From assembly GCA_010093605.1 (NCBI GenBank), contig MU004190.1, forward strand, positions 124,001 to 188,000: DNA of 64,000 nt, in the 5' to 3' direction. The notes beneath the pieces are model-generated. The model was not told the DNA's origin. It searched no databases and saw only the letters and a program-made list of their open reading frames with translations. Each line of letters begins with the position of its first letter. Position 1 is the stretch's first letter. This DNA comes from Lophium mytilinum. Lineage: Eukaryota; Ascomycota; Dothideomycetes; Mytilinidiales; Mytilinidiaceae. This document shows, one piece after another, positions 11,135-21,766 of the stretch. A program made the position numbers and the translations under genes.

Positions 11135-11989
11135 TCAATACCCATTCCCCGGCCGACACTCCCACCCCTTCTTCCTCCTCTCCTCCCGCCGCTTATGCCG
11201 CTCCTCCCTCTTCTCCCGCAACTCCTTATGCTCGGCATGCAACTCCCGCGCCTCCTTCACCTCCTTCGCGCTCTGATAGATCCCCAGCGCCGAGATCCCC
11301 ACAGCACCCAACTCCTGCCACCGCTGCTGCTTCTTCTTCTTCTTCGCCTCACCTTCCGACATATCGCCCTCCGCCACCGCCGTCTTGCGCTCTTTCGCCA
11401 GCTCCATAGCCTTGTGGATGCTGCCGGCCGCGTGGATGGTCGCAATACCCGTTAGACCGAAGGTCAAGTATTTCTTGCGGCGCGCGGATTTGATATGCTC
11501 GTTGTCTGAGGAGGTAGAGCCGAGGTCGGAGGTGGATTGGTCGCCTTTGTCGTCGTTTTTCTTGCCGCCTTTCTGGTTGCCTTTCTGGCCGCCTTTCTGG
11601 CCGCCCTTCTGACCGCCCTTCTGGTCGTCGCTCTGATCGTCGCTCTGACCGCCCTGGGATCGGGCACGTTGGGGCCGCCGCGAGCGCGGGGGGATGGAGC
11701 CCTCGCTGTCGTAGTAGCGGTCGAGGTCTTCGCTTTGAGGGCGGGGGCGGCGGGCGAGGCTGCGGTTTTGGCGGTCGTTGTAGGGGCCGGATTGGTTCTG
11801 GCGGTCGTTGTATGGAGCTAACTGGCGGTCCTGGTATTGGTTCTGATTGGAGTATTGGTCTTGGAACTCCGGGGGCGCTCGTCTGACAATGACTTCGCCG
11901 GGACGAACTTCGGAGCGGCGTTTGGCTATGTAGCCGTCTGGTGTTCTTGGGCGCCGGGGCCGGGGGGAGTAGTAGTCGTAGTCGGACAT
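11135..11989 (-). CDS. basic low-complexity protein with Gln-Lys-Gly-Gly repeats
   Basis: 284 codons from the ATG at 11989 (MSDYDYYSPRPRRP). The open frame extends upstream only to a TTG, so 11989 is the likely start. Residues 1-100 are Arg/Pro/Tyr/Gln-rich; a run of DDQKGGQKGGQKGGQKG units follows (12-nt tandem repeats near 11,570-11,640). The C-terminal third is more ordered: two short hydrophobic helices (LTFGLTGIATIHAAGSI and LGAVGISALGIYQSA), a Lys run (KKKKKQQRW) and a strongly basic tail (KREERHKRREERRKKG). The twin glycine-rich hydrophobic segments recall the C-terminus of DUF3824-type fungal proteins, but I am not certain. Function unknown; membrane association through the two segments is possible. 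Confidence 0.65.
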   Translation of the reverse strand: MSDYDYYSPRPRRPRTPDGYIAKRRSEVRPGEVIVRRAPPEFQDQYSNQNQYQDRQLAPYNDRQNQSGPYNDRQNRSLARRPRPQSEDLDRYYDSEGSIPPRSRRPQRARSQGGQSDDQSDDQKGGQKGGQKGGQKGNQKGGKKNDDKGDQSTSDLGSTSSDNEHIKSARRKKYLTFGLTGIATIHAAGSIHKAMELAKERKTAVAEGDMSEGEAKKKKKQQRWQELGAVGISALGIYQSAKEVKEARELHAEHKELREKREERHKRREERRKKGWECRPGNGY

Positions 11990-12889
11990 TGTGAAGATAG
12001 AGGCTCTGGGCAATTGGTAGAGGAGGGGTATATTGAGGGGAAGGTTACAGAGGAATGACGCTAGGACGGCTAACTCCTGAGAAATGGAAGGACGATGAGA
12101 AGTAAGGATTCTACGCTATGCACAATGCACTCAAGGGCGATCGTCCACGATTAATGGCGATCTGATTGTGGGGATGACAGGTGATGAGGAAGCTGGGAAG
12201 GGGAGAAGAGGGGACGTCGACGTTGAGCTGAAAGCAAAACAGGGTCACATAGTGCGGTATTTCTCACCTCGCGGCGGGTCTAAAGCACGGCTACGTAGTG
12301 GTGGAACGACTGGGCTCCCGTAGCTTCCGGTGACGAATGCAATTTGCAGCTTTGTAAGTGGCCCCTGCAAGGTTCACGCACCGATGATAAGCCTTTTGCG
12401 AGAATCAAGCTTTCGGCAAAAGGCTTAGCTGTTCCGGTGAGTCGGGCCGGTGAGGGACTAGAACCATCCCAGACTGTCAGGCCAGATTCGTCTGCCAGCT
12501 TTTGGTTCGCCTAGTGAGAGTTTACACCGGTGCCTCAGTACTTCGGGATATTTGCACATTACCTACCTGACAGTAGTGTTTGTGTAGAACGTCATGTGAT
12601 ATCCACCTCTTCAAAAGAAAGTCCGTATACACCTAGGTATGTGCATACCTACGAGCCTAAACATCCCTTAATATACTGAAATGTTACAGCTTCGGCCGTT
12701 CTCAAGTACATCTGATGTGCACACTGCAATCCAAGCATCCATGCCAGACGCGTACTCGATTTAAGCATTTCCTAATAATGTCTATGCAGCGCTCAGTGTT
12801 ACAAGGCCGCGTGCCCAAAATGACCCAACCGCCCGTGACGCCCTCACCAGAACTCCCGAACCACCCATATATACCAACACGCCGCTCAT
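11990..12889. other. intergenic
   Basis: Upstream of the basic repeat protein and downstream of the exgD-like gene. One inverted pair, AAGCCTTTTGCG/GCAAAAGGCTT near 12,389-12,428, could form a short hairpin. Otherwise nothing recognisable. Confidence 0.4.
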
Positions 12890-15461
12890 CTAATAATTCT
12901 CCGGCAGCCCCAACTTCCCAAAATCCTCCAACGTATCATTACAACTAAAGTTTCGCTCCCACACCTTCTGCGGCAGAATCCCAGCCGCCATGCCCAGCTT
13001 CCAGCTCCACTGCGTCGCTGCCTCCGTCTCCCACGTCCAGTAGAACCAGCCCCACCCCCTCTCGAAACTCTCCATCTGCGCTATCGAGAACTGGTACAGC
13101 CACTTCTTGTACGCGTCACTGTAATTGCTCGGATCTGCGTTTGCGTCGGAGCACTCGCACTGCGGGCTGTTGTTTGTGGGGCAAGTTGGGTCTAGCACGC
13201 TGGTGGATGCGTTGCCGGTGTTCATATTGCCCTCCCAGCGTGACCCGACGCCGACGTCGTTGATGTACTCGGTGCAGTCCGTGTCGGCCTGACTCCACTC
13301 GCCGCACATGGTTGGGCCAAAGCCGGTGGTCTTGTCTTGTGAGCGGAGGGTCTGCGCCGTCCAGCCTTTGCAGGCGAAGTTGAGTTTGTCGGTGTGCTTG
13401 AGCTTGATCTGGTCTGTGTTGAAGATGACGTATTGGTGCACGTCGAGGACGAGCCTGCTGTCGTCTTGCAGCTTGCCTTGCCATTTATCGAGGCCCATGA
13501 ACCCGTCGCCAAAGACTAGAATGGCTGTGATGTTATTTTTGCGGATCACGTCAATGGCCTTTGTCGTCCAGGTAAGGACGTCGTTGGTGTTGAGGGCCAC
13601 CATGCGTGGCTCATTCAGGATTCCGTACACGGTCACTACGTTCTTGTAGCGAGGCTGCGCAAAGAACGTCGAGAGTTGGCCGTGGATATCGAGAGTGCGT
13701 TGTCCGTTGAGGGCACCGTCAGTCCCATTCAGCCAGCCAATAACACCTTGACGGCCGCTGTGGTTCCAGCCGTTCTGACTCCCAGGAGCGCCGTGAAGAT
13801 CGAGATTTACACGCAGGCCGTTCTGTCGAGCATACTCAATGCCGCGGAGGAGATAGCGCCAGGAGATTTTAGGGACATATGGGTCACCCTCGTAGGTCGT
13901 TACGGCCCAGTAGGAGTACGGTATGCGAACGTGATCGAATCCAGCTGCTCGGATGTCTTCGAAGGTTTCCCGCCTTACAAACGCAGAGTAATGCTGCTCT
14001 AAACTCGTGGTGCATTTAGCTAGGCCCAATTTAGAGCAGAGAGTGTACTCGTCAATTACACCATCGTGGGTACTGAAGTGCTCGAAGAACGAAGGCGTAA
14101 TGAATGGTTCCAGATTCAGCCAACCGCCGACATTTACTCCTCGTATTGGCATAGATCCATAGGCGAACTCGTCTGACAGCTTTGGGACGTTCTCATTGGC
14201 CTGTACTGAGTCGTCCCATGTAGAGTTCAGTCCCATCACCGTCAATCCTCCCACGGTTGCTGCTGTGTACGTAACGTTGAAGTCTAGAGTATCGTACCAC
14301 GTAAAGGGATCTAGTACTGTGCCCTGTGCCGATTTCGGTATGTCGCTTTCAGAGACGCCATTCAGGTTCTTGTTCCCAGGTTTACTCGAGTTTTCTGCGG
14401 CCTTGTCTTGGACGGGGCCGTTGTTTTTCTTGGATAACACTACCGCGACGGGTATTATAATGGCTAGTAGTAAAATCGAAATGCCGACGATGATGACTAC
14501 AGTAAGTGTTAGCAGCTGGACGACCCGAATAAAATGGATGCATACATATATTCTTCCGCTTCTTCTTCCGTGCCCATTCTTCATCTGTGTACCCATCGCT
14601 AGAGCCACCACCGCCTCTCTTCTCAGCGACCTTGTATTCTTCGTATTCATCGTCGTTCCCGCCCTCTTCGAGCAGCGGTCCACTGATCACTCTCCTCTTC
14701 TTCTGGTCTGTTCGGCTTCCGTCTTTCTCTCTCCTCTTCGCTTTCCTTTCTGCTCTTTCGGACGGTGTGTATCTCTCCTCGTACCGCCTCCTCCGCTCAT
14801 CTCGCTCTTCTTCAGTAAGGTGTCGTCTTCTATCGCCCCTCTCGTCATCAGTGTGCGACCTCCTTTTATCTCCCCTCTCATCATCCGTCAGCTCCCTCCT
14901 CTTCTCCCGTTTCTTCTCCCCCCTAACCCTCCCCTCCACCACCCCATCGCTTTCATATGCCCTCCTCCTGTCCTCCTTCCTCCCGCCATCACTCTCATAG
15001 GCCCTCCGCCTCTCCTTCTCCCTAACCCTCTCTTTCTCCTTCTCCCTCACAGCATCCACCTCAAACACCCTCCGCCTCTCCCTCTCCGCCTCCCTCTCCT
15101 TCCTCTTCACCTCCCTCTCCTCCCTAAGCCTCTCCCTCTCAAGCCTCGCCTCCTTCTCCCGCACCTCCTTGATATAGTTCTCATCATACTCGTACCCCTT
15201 ATACCCCTTCTTATGATTATGCTTATCCAGCGCCGCCAGTCCCTCAACCGACAACGGATTCGAGCTGCTCGCGCGCGACGCCCGCTGCTTCCGCGGACTC
15301 GGGCTCTCCGACGCGCTGGTGTCGGCGCCGGGCGCAGCAGTGTTTCGGAGGAGTGCGCCGGTGCTGTCGGTGGCTTTGTGGCCGCGGCGGCGGTGTTGGC
15401 GGTCGCGGGAGGGGGAGTCGCGCGGTGGGCGGTCGTGGTGGGAGGGGGTGTCCCGGGCCAT
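12890..15461 (-). CDS. exgD: membrane-anchored glucan 1,3-beta-glucosidase D (GH5)
   Basis: Two exons: 15461-14546 and 14496-12890, joined across a 49-nt intron (donor GTATGC, branch GCTAAC, acceptor TGTAG), giving 840 residues, close to Aspergillus ExgD. Residues 1-305 are a charged cytosolic region rich in Arg/Glu/Asp with repeated TDDERGDKRR-type units. One membrane segment follows (FIIVGISILLLAIIIPVAVV, about 306-325), so the enzyme is a type II membrane protein facing the wall. The GH5 domain has RGVNVGGWLNLEPF, the acid/base Glu in ILNEPR (about 601) and the probable nucleophile in MCGEWSQADTDC (about 705). It trims beta-1,3-glucan in the cell wall. Reading the two ORFs as separate genes would leave an enzyme without its anchor. 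The intron falls exactly before the membrane segment. Confidence 0.88.
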
Positions 15462-16400
15462 TGGGGCGCCGGGAGGGGAGAGAGGAATGTGGGATGTAGG
15501 ATGTGTACTAAATGAGGATGCGATGGAATGTGGAATGTGTAGATCTGGGAGCGATTGAGGCTCTTGGGGATTTGGGATGGGATGCGAGGTCGGGTGGCGG
15601 AGGTGGTTTGTTTAATTGGGGCGTCGTGGTTGCCCGGCAACGGTTTTTTGGCGGCAAAACTGACGTGGCCCCAAGACGTCAAGAACACCAAGAACTTGGA
15701 CGGCGCCTCGCGACTAATGAGTTATCGCTAGGTGCTTCATCGGAAACGGGTGCAGTGCCTTGACAGGTATAGTGAAAAGCATTGTGTGTTTGTCTTTGTG
15801 CGAAGTAAGATTCGACGGCACTCAGGACGCTTCCCCGCATCCGCAACAGCCATTTCCTTTCTACCCCATCACTCTTCATTCTGTCGAGATCGTGCTTTCC
15901 GCCCCAAATTAGGTGATACTGTCTCCATCTCGGTCTCGTAGACGTGGTACTTTGTTGAATTTCTTGGTCACTCAATCTTGTCTACATAGCCTTCTCGCAG
16001 CCGGTTTGAGTAAAATCTCCCGTAACTTGCTCCACCATCATCACGCGATAAGTAGGTTCTTATTTTCTTGAGGGTATTAAGATAAAGAAATATTCCGCAC
16101 TTGTTTCAAACCCGTGGCGTACGCGAATGGAAGGTCTGTCCTGCTATGTAATGTCCGCACCTTCCACTAAAAGCAGAACGGTACGCTGCTTTATTTGCTG
16201 GCAAATTACAACTTCATAGGTAGGAAGTGGTTAAATGTTGTTGCTATGGCGGCCTAAGAGTTGAAGCCTATTTAAACGTTCTTTGATTGCAAGTCCTTTG
16301 CCAAATTTTCATTCAGACTAATGTTTACTAAGCGTTGGGTTACTGCCGCTACGTAGAAAGAGCATGGAAAACCAGAGTCAAACACCCATCTATCCTAGGA
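15462..16400. other. intergenic with upstream repeat copy A
   Basis: Divergent promoter region between the exgD-like gene and the ASCH-like gene. Its last third contains copy A of a direct repeat (16111-16348), listed separately. No gene seen. Confidence 0.6.
16111..16348 (+). repeat. direct repeat copy A, upstream of ASCH-like gene
   Basis: This ~238-bp block is repeated in the same orientation at 17455-17693. Shared blocks include CCCGTGGC at the left end, ATGGAAGGTCT, GTACGCTGCTTTATTTGCT, GGTAGGAAGT, TTGCCAA and the right end GCGTT(T)GGTxACTGCCG. By eye about 70-75 percent of positions match, with small gaps. It ends just before the ASCH-like coding region, so it is probably its promoter. 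Confidence 0.75.
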
Positions 16401-17111
16401 ATGGCACCCTCCCGTTCTACGCCGGCCAAGCTTACCTCGCGCACGCAAGCCACTCTGAACGGCTTCTTCAATCCACCAAACTCTTCGTCCACCCGAGTAT
16501 CTAAGTGGTCGCCGCCGACCAAATCCCAATCTCAGTCGAAGGGGGCCGTCCCCACAGGTTCAGACCGCGTGTTAACCGACGTGCTGCTCGCCATCAAGCC
16601 CGTTCACCTCGCCAATATTGCTAGCGGACAGAAGAACCATGAGTTCCGCAAGTACCGGCTGCGCGACGCAGTCACAAGACTGTGGCTGTACGAGACCGGC
16701 GACGGCGGTAAGGGTCGGGCGTCTATTACGTAAGCCTATCTTTTGCCTATCTATTTATTCATCTTTGCCATCTCCTCCTACTTTTTTATCGCCTCATTTG
16801 CCTTATACTAAGATCTAACCAGGCATATCGCGGTCATCCCAGCTTCCGTACGCCATACCCCTGGCTCTGTACCCACTGAACCCTTCGGCATAGGGAACAC
16901 CGACTTCAACGGCGGCCTCAAAGAGTCTAAGTACGGATACCCCGTGTTGGAGCTGTACGAGCTGGTCCGTCCAGTGTCGCTGGCGGAGATGAAGAACCAG
17001 TGGGGCATGGGTGGCGCGCCTATGGGGTGGCGCTACGTGAGGACAGACTTGTGGGAGGATAGCTGGGGAGAGGATCAAGATAGGGCTCAGAAAGTAATTC
17101 GGGTGTTTTGA
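16401..17111 (+). CDS. ASCH/PUA-like domain protein
   Basis: Two exons, 16401-16729 and 16823-17111, joined across a 93-nt intron (GTAAGC ... CTAACCAG) and giving 205 residues. An in-frame ATG at 16335 lies inside the upstream repeat, so I prefer 16401 (GGAATGGCA). After a Ser/Thr-rich leader (about 55 residues) comes VLLAIKPVHLANIASGQKNH followed by EFRKYRLRD, the pattern of an ASCH/PUA-like beta-barrel (L-x-I-K-P-x-x-x-x-I-x-x-G-x-K-x-x-E-F-R). ASCH domains bind RNA or modified nucleotides; the fungal members are uncharacterised. The intron interrupts the barrel after Thr (RASIT|H). The upstream block is duplicated before the next gene, so the two may share regulation. Confidence 0.72.
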
Positions 17112-17856
17112 TGCAGGGTAAGCGTGGTGGGTAGAACGAAGAAGCTGCCGCTCATGTCTGGAAGGTCTTTGCGGTTTTGTCCCTCTACCCTGCTCTTATC
17201 CAAGCCTTCATGACAGGAATGTGGCTGACATCGCAGGACTTTGCTGGATACGAAGGAAAAAGGGCAGGCGCTCGAGTTGATGGGCGAAGTTTCCCCCGAC
17301 AACCGTCTGCGGCCCAGCGGAGATGATGGTTGAGGCCTCATCAATGACTAGATGCGGAATTTTGCGCGGTTGGTGTTCTGGACATTACATGTTTGGTTGA
17401 CAGCACCTATCTTGACCACATCAAGCTTAAGGTGTTTTCTGCACATGGCCTAAGCCCGTGGCATATGTGAAATGGAAGGTCTATCTTGCTAAGGAACACT
17501 TGCAGCTTCGAACAAACGCAGAACAGTACGCTGCTTTATTTGCTAGCAAATCACTACTGTCATGGTAGGAAGTCTTAGATATTGCTGCTGTGGCGGATCA
17601 AGAGTAAGTAGCAAATCTCAAACATATAATTTGCATGCTTTCTTGCCAATTTGGCACTTGAGCTAAAGTTTGCAAAGCGTTTGGTCACTGCCGTATGAGG
17701 TCACATCGCGGTTCAATTTGCTCGAGTGATCGACCACGCCAAAAGGATAGACTGAAAGCAAACCGCAAGCATTGGATATATTAGCAACTCGTTCCTCTTC
17801 TATCATACCGAATCTCGAATCATCCCTGGGGCACAGACTTACAACGAGCGCTGAAT
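17112..17856. other. intergenic with upstream repeat copy B
   Basis: Between the ASCH-like and RNase H-fold genes, both on +. It contains copy B of the direct repeat (17455-17693) about 160 bp before the next ATG. No gene seen. Confidence 0.6.
17455..17693 (+). repeat. direct repeat copy B, upstream of RNase H-fold gene
   Basis: Partner of 16111-16348. Same order of conserved blocks (CCCGTGGC, ATGGAAGGTCTAT, GTACGCTGCTTTATTTGCT, GGTAGGAAGT, GCGTTTGGTCACTGCCG). The two copies bracket the ASCH-like gene and each stands directly upstream of a + strand gene. Confidence 0.75.
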
Positions 17857-18666
17857 ATGAATGTACACACCTTGAACGAGCGCGGCGACGGCGTTGATTC
17901 GACGGAGCACCCATTGATTATCGGATACAATGCAGCTCTCCAAGACATACCAGGACTGAACACGGCCCCAAGGGCCCCACCGCTGTCCGGTATTCCCTTG
18001 ACGACGGCTGAGGTCTTCCGACCTTCTGCTGAAGCCGACACTCCAATAACCTTGTTCACGCATCACGCTTCAGAGCATACGATCCGCTATTGCCATCCCG
18101 GGGCACATCGCCTCGTTCGTCGCTTCGTCACCGATCCCAGGGAGATTCTCATTTACACAAGTGGCTCATGTTTTGACCAGAGGGATGCAACCGAGTCGCC
18201 CAAACTCATTGCCGGATGCGCCTTCGTCTACAAACCCCCTCCGTATCCGAAGACCAGCTGCCAGTTTCGGCTGGAAAATAGAGGCCCTACCGAGGTGCAC
18301 CCACTGACCAAAAGGCGTGCAGAGCTTCGGGCTGCGCTCGGAGCCCTTGCATTTCGTAAGTGGTCTGGAGAGGGCTGGCTAAAAGTTGTCATTGCTACAG
18401 ATTCAAACTACGTGGTTTTCGGTGCCACTGAAAAAATCGAGGATTGGGCTGAAGAGGGATGGAAGACTGAAGCCGATAGCCCGGTCGAAGATGTTGATTT
18501 GTGGAAGATGCTACTTGCCGAGATCAACACGTTGGCGGGCAACGGTGTTGAGGTAGCATTTTGGCGCATTCCTAGGGAGCTTAATCTAGCAGATAGCCCC
18601 GCGAAAGAGGCGGAGATGGGGGAGGAGAGGACTGAGTACAGTATGGTCATCGGAGTAGGCGTTTGA
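17857..18666 (+). CDS. RNase H-fold protein, first catalytic Asp replaced
   Basis: Single exon, 269 codons. The C-terminal 175 residues fit an RNase HI fold: strand ILIYTSGSC (about 95-103), AGCAFVY, the helix RRAELRAALGALAF with the conserved Glu, then VVIATDSNYVV with the conserved Asp, and a final EVAFWRIPRELNLAD. RNase H enzymes cut the RNA strand of RNA/DNA hybrids with a D-E-D-D cluster; here the first Asp (usual YTDGS) is Ser (YTSGS, codon AGT), so classic catalysis is doubtful. Fungi carry many such orphan RNase H-like proteins. The first 90 residues are unrecognised. No reverse-transcriptase frame lies nearby, so I do not treat it as part of a mobile element. Confidence 0.65.
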   Translation: MNVHTLNERGDGVDSTEHPLIIGYNAALQDIPGLNTAPRAPPLSGIPLTTAEVFRPSAEADTPITLFTHHASEHTIRYCHPGAHRLVRRFVTDPREILIYTSGSCFDQRDATESPKLIAGCAFVYKPPPYPKTSCQFRLENRGPTEVHPLTKRRAELRAALGALAFRKWSGEGWLKVVIATDSNYVVFGATEKIEDWAEEGWKTEADSPVEDVDLWKMLLAEINTLAGNGVEVAFWRIPRELNLADSPAKEAEMGEERTEYSMVIGVGV

Positions 18667-18974
18667 TGCATACTTTCTAGTCAACTGGGCTGGATGTTGT
18701 TTAAGGAAGGCATCGGATTTGTATCCTGCCCCAAGGGTCTAAGACTTCTCTATCCTAGATTGCACGTGTTGAGGACATTGCTGTAAGAAAGGAGTGTAGT
18801 CCTTGTTCACTCTCATTGGTCAGTGTAGGATTAGTCATTAGCGCTGTGCCTCAATGCTTCGTCTGCCGCAATTCAAGGCGTAACCCTTTCAACACACTTT
18901 CTCATCACAGATGCATATGTCTCGAGACTTTCAAAAACCCTAGAGCAATAATAAGTGATTTTTGAGGTACCAGA
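18667..18974. other. intergenic
   Basis: About 300 bp before the Zn2Cys6 gene. Nothing recognisable. Confidence 0.5.
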
Positions 18975-21374
18975 ATGTCACGACCGGCCCCCACGATGCC
19001 CCAGGCCCAGCCTAAGCCGCCACCCACGCCTGCTCTTCACCAGTACGCGTGTCTACGTTGTAGGTCACGCCGTGTAAAATGCGACAAAATCCTATTTGGA
19101 TGCGCGAACTGTTCTAGCCATGGGGCCCACTGTGTCTACTCGTCGCGTCGTCCCCGGAAGCCACAGAAGATTGCACAGGATCAAACGACGTCCCAAAGAC
19201 TGTTACTACCAGCGTCAACGTCTCCGTCGGTATCCCAGGGAACCATCGAATCTGAAGCGGACAATCTAGGCACTGAACTGGCGTTTGATCACACTTCGGT
19301 GGCTTCCGAGCATCAAAGTGATGATGAATGTGATGACGCCGTTCTTCCCCGGGAGCTGAACAACGCCGCGTTCAAGGTCAGGAACGATACCACCAATTCA
19401 GATCGTGGTAGATTGTTCGTCGGTCCGCAGGGGAAGTCCCGTTACATCAACGGTGAGAAGGTAAAGCAGGTAGCCTATCTCGAGACAGTCCTTTCAATTG
19501 AGCCGCGTGGAAACCAATACGAAACCGCGACGACAGTATCACCGAATCGGAACGACAGCTTGATTGCGACATCGTTATTGACTGCTTCATACGAGAAAAG
19601 AGATCTGCATATATGCCATCCATCTCCTGAGATTATGCATGTCCTTTGGGAATACTACTGTTGCAACGTAGATGTCATGGTGAAAGTGCTGTATAAGCCG
19701 GCCGTAGACACCTTAATCATGCGTGCTTCGAAAGACTTGTCTTCCGTCGACTCCGCTACTGAAGCGCCACTTCTCTTCGCGATTTGGTACGTCAGATTGC
19801 AAAAAGGATGTCTAGGGCGAGGGCATTACGTTCGTTCCGTGTTCGAGGTGCTAACTATTTGAATAGGCTTGCCACCGCTACGTCCATGTCCGCTGAAGAA
19901 TGCTGGAAATTACATGGAGAGAATAGAGGAGTGCTCATACGAAAATATCGATGCGCGCTCGAAGGCTCCCTTGCGGAAGCAGGATGGATGACTACTCAAG
20001 ATATCCTTGTTCTACAAAGCCTCACGCTATATCTGGTAGGCTATCTTCACTCCAATTCTCCGAAAATATTATTACCCAGTATCTGAAGGGCGCTTTGGAG
20101 TCCTATCATAATTCATTTGAGATATGACTAGCCGTAAAATGCTGCGGCGCCCTCTTATGCCATCCCTTTGATCCGAGGGATTTGTATCGACACCTACGGT
20201 CTGTATCTGACATTCTTAGGTTTTCGCTTCAGCGAACTCGCGTTCCACATGGATACTGAATGGGATTGCTCTCAGTCTTGCCCAAGCGATGGGTATGCAC
20301 TCGGATAGCTCGTCATTCTCTCTGGGCGCGATTGAGACCGAAGTCCGCCGCCGTATCTGGTGGGTACTGTGTCAAACAGATGTTCGCGTCTCAGAGAATT
20401 GCGGCCTTCAGTCTCATGTACCCTTCACTATGGACACAGAGCTTCCCATGAATATCAACGACTCGGACCTCATTTCAGCCAAAGAAAATCCCCTCATTTC
20501 ACGGAATCACTTCACGGAGATGTCGGTGAGCCTTGTCAAAATTGAAATGACCCGGACCAAGCTACAGTTCAATCGCTCCACGCTGAACAAAGAGGAGAAG
20601 GAAAGGCTAGTACAGGATCAGCTGCAAAGATACGAGGACACATATCTCAAGTACTACGATGGGCACTTGGAGCTCCACCGCCTCTATTATCTCGGAACTC
20701 GCCTTATAATGGCTAGAATTTGGAGAATGATGCATGATGCTACACACGACGGATCGGATGACGAAACACTTCAGGAGCCACTAATCTTATGGAATGCGGA
20801 CGTGCTAGAGATTGCGCATCAGTTACCATGTAAATACCGACAACATGGCTGGTTCTTCCGTTGTAAATATACGCAATGGCACGCCGCGGCCTATCTTTTG
20901 ATTCAAATGTGTAAACACACTCTAGGACCTGCCGTGGACCGCGCCTGGGAAGTTCTTGACGTCGCGTTCGCCGACTGGTATGAAGATCTCATCACACGGA
21001 GCCCGGAGGATTTCGGAAAGCTCAGCAATACCGTCAAGAACTTATGGCAGCCTTTGTTACGACTCCGTGAGCGTGCCCGGGATATCAGAAGACAAGCACT
21101 AGAATTACGACCACACTCAGTTTCGGCAGTTACACCTTCAATCCTCGGCACCGGACATGACACTAGCAACTCGACTCCTGAAAACCTTCCGCCGTCAATC
21201 CAACTAGAAGGTGGTGTGACAGGCGACCCCTTCTTTGGTTCGGTCGAAGATCTGTACAAGGAGATGAATTGGGAACAGTTTGATGATTGGGTGCAGAACT
21301 TTCAAGAAGGCCTCGACGAACAGAATCTGCAGTACAAAGACAAGGATGTGATCGGAGCTTTGAGTTGGTGGTAG
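18975..21374 (+). CDS. Zn2Cys6 transcription factor with fungal-specific regulatory domain
   Basis: Three exons: 18975-19786, 19867-20035, 20220-21374, giving 711 residues. The intron phases agree (LLFAIW|LATATSM; LTLYL|VFASANSRS). The second intron is long (184 nt) with a weak GTAGGC donor. The zinc cluster at about 24-51 is complete: CLRCRSRRVKC, then CANC, then C after SSHGAH. The middle domain shows the usual landmarks: WILNGIALSLAQAMGMHSD and IETEVRRRIWWVLC. It binds DNA as a nuclear regulator. An MFS transporter follows on the same strand about 390 bp downstream, a frequent pairing in fungal drug-export or metabolite clusters, so that gene is a plausible target. Confidence 0.88.
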
Positions 21375-21766
21375 TAAGAATGTGAATCAAAAGGTACAAC
21401 ATCTCCTAAAGTTGGACAGTCTGTGCAGCTTACGGAAACCCTCATCAGTGCTCGCTGTTTCGCTATTTCGCCCTTTTGCTGACCACTAAGAAATGCTGGA
21501 AAAACACGCTAGGTTAGTAGACGTAGCCGTGCATTTCTCAGCCGAGCATGAAGAAGGTTAGCGTGCTCGCTCTTTCGTGGCCAATCACAAGCCAGACGTA
21601 CTTCCACGATTTGCTCAAAAGCACCTCTAAGTATCAAGCCCATTGTCCATTCTTGTTAGAAGTACTCCTCGTAAGCATCCACTTGCCGACGACTGTCTTG
21701 GCGCATCAAAAGGAGCCGCATTCGACATTCCCGACCTCGGACATACTTGCGACCACAACAGTAACC
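21375..21766. promoter_or_regulatory. promoter region of MFS gene
   Basis: About 390 bp between the Zn2Cys6 gene stop and the transporter ATG. An in-frame upstream extension of the transporter frame exists (ATG at 21548), but it encodes no family-like sequence. No clear CGG-type inverted site was seen. Confidence 0.35.

Noticed and set aside
12389-12428. Short inverted pair AAGCCTTTTGCG/GCAAAAGGCTT as a regulatory hairpin
   Set aside because: Single short hairpin in a long spacer; chance occurrence is likely.
14196-15515. 439-codon + ORF opposite the exgD-like gene
   Set aside because: It is antisense to the Arg/Glu-rich cytosolic region and its Leu/Pro-rich translation is a mirror of that composition.
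17857-18666. RNase H domain of a retroelement
   Set aside because: No reverse transcriptase, integrase or terminal repeats nearby; the frame is intact and stands alone like other fungal orphan RNase H proteins.
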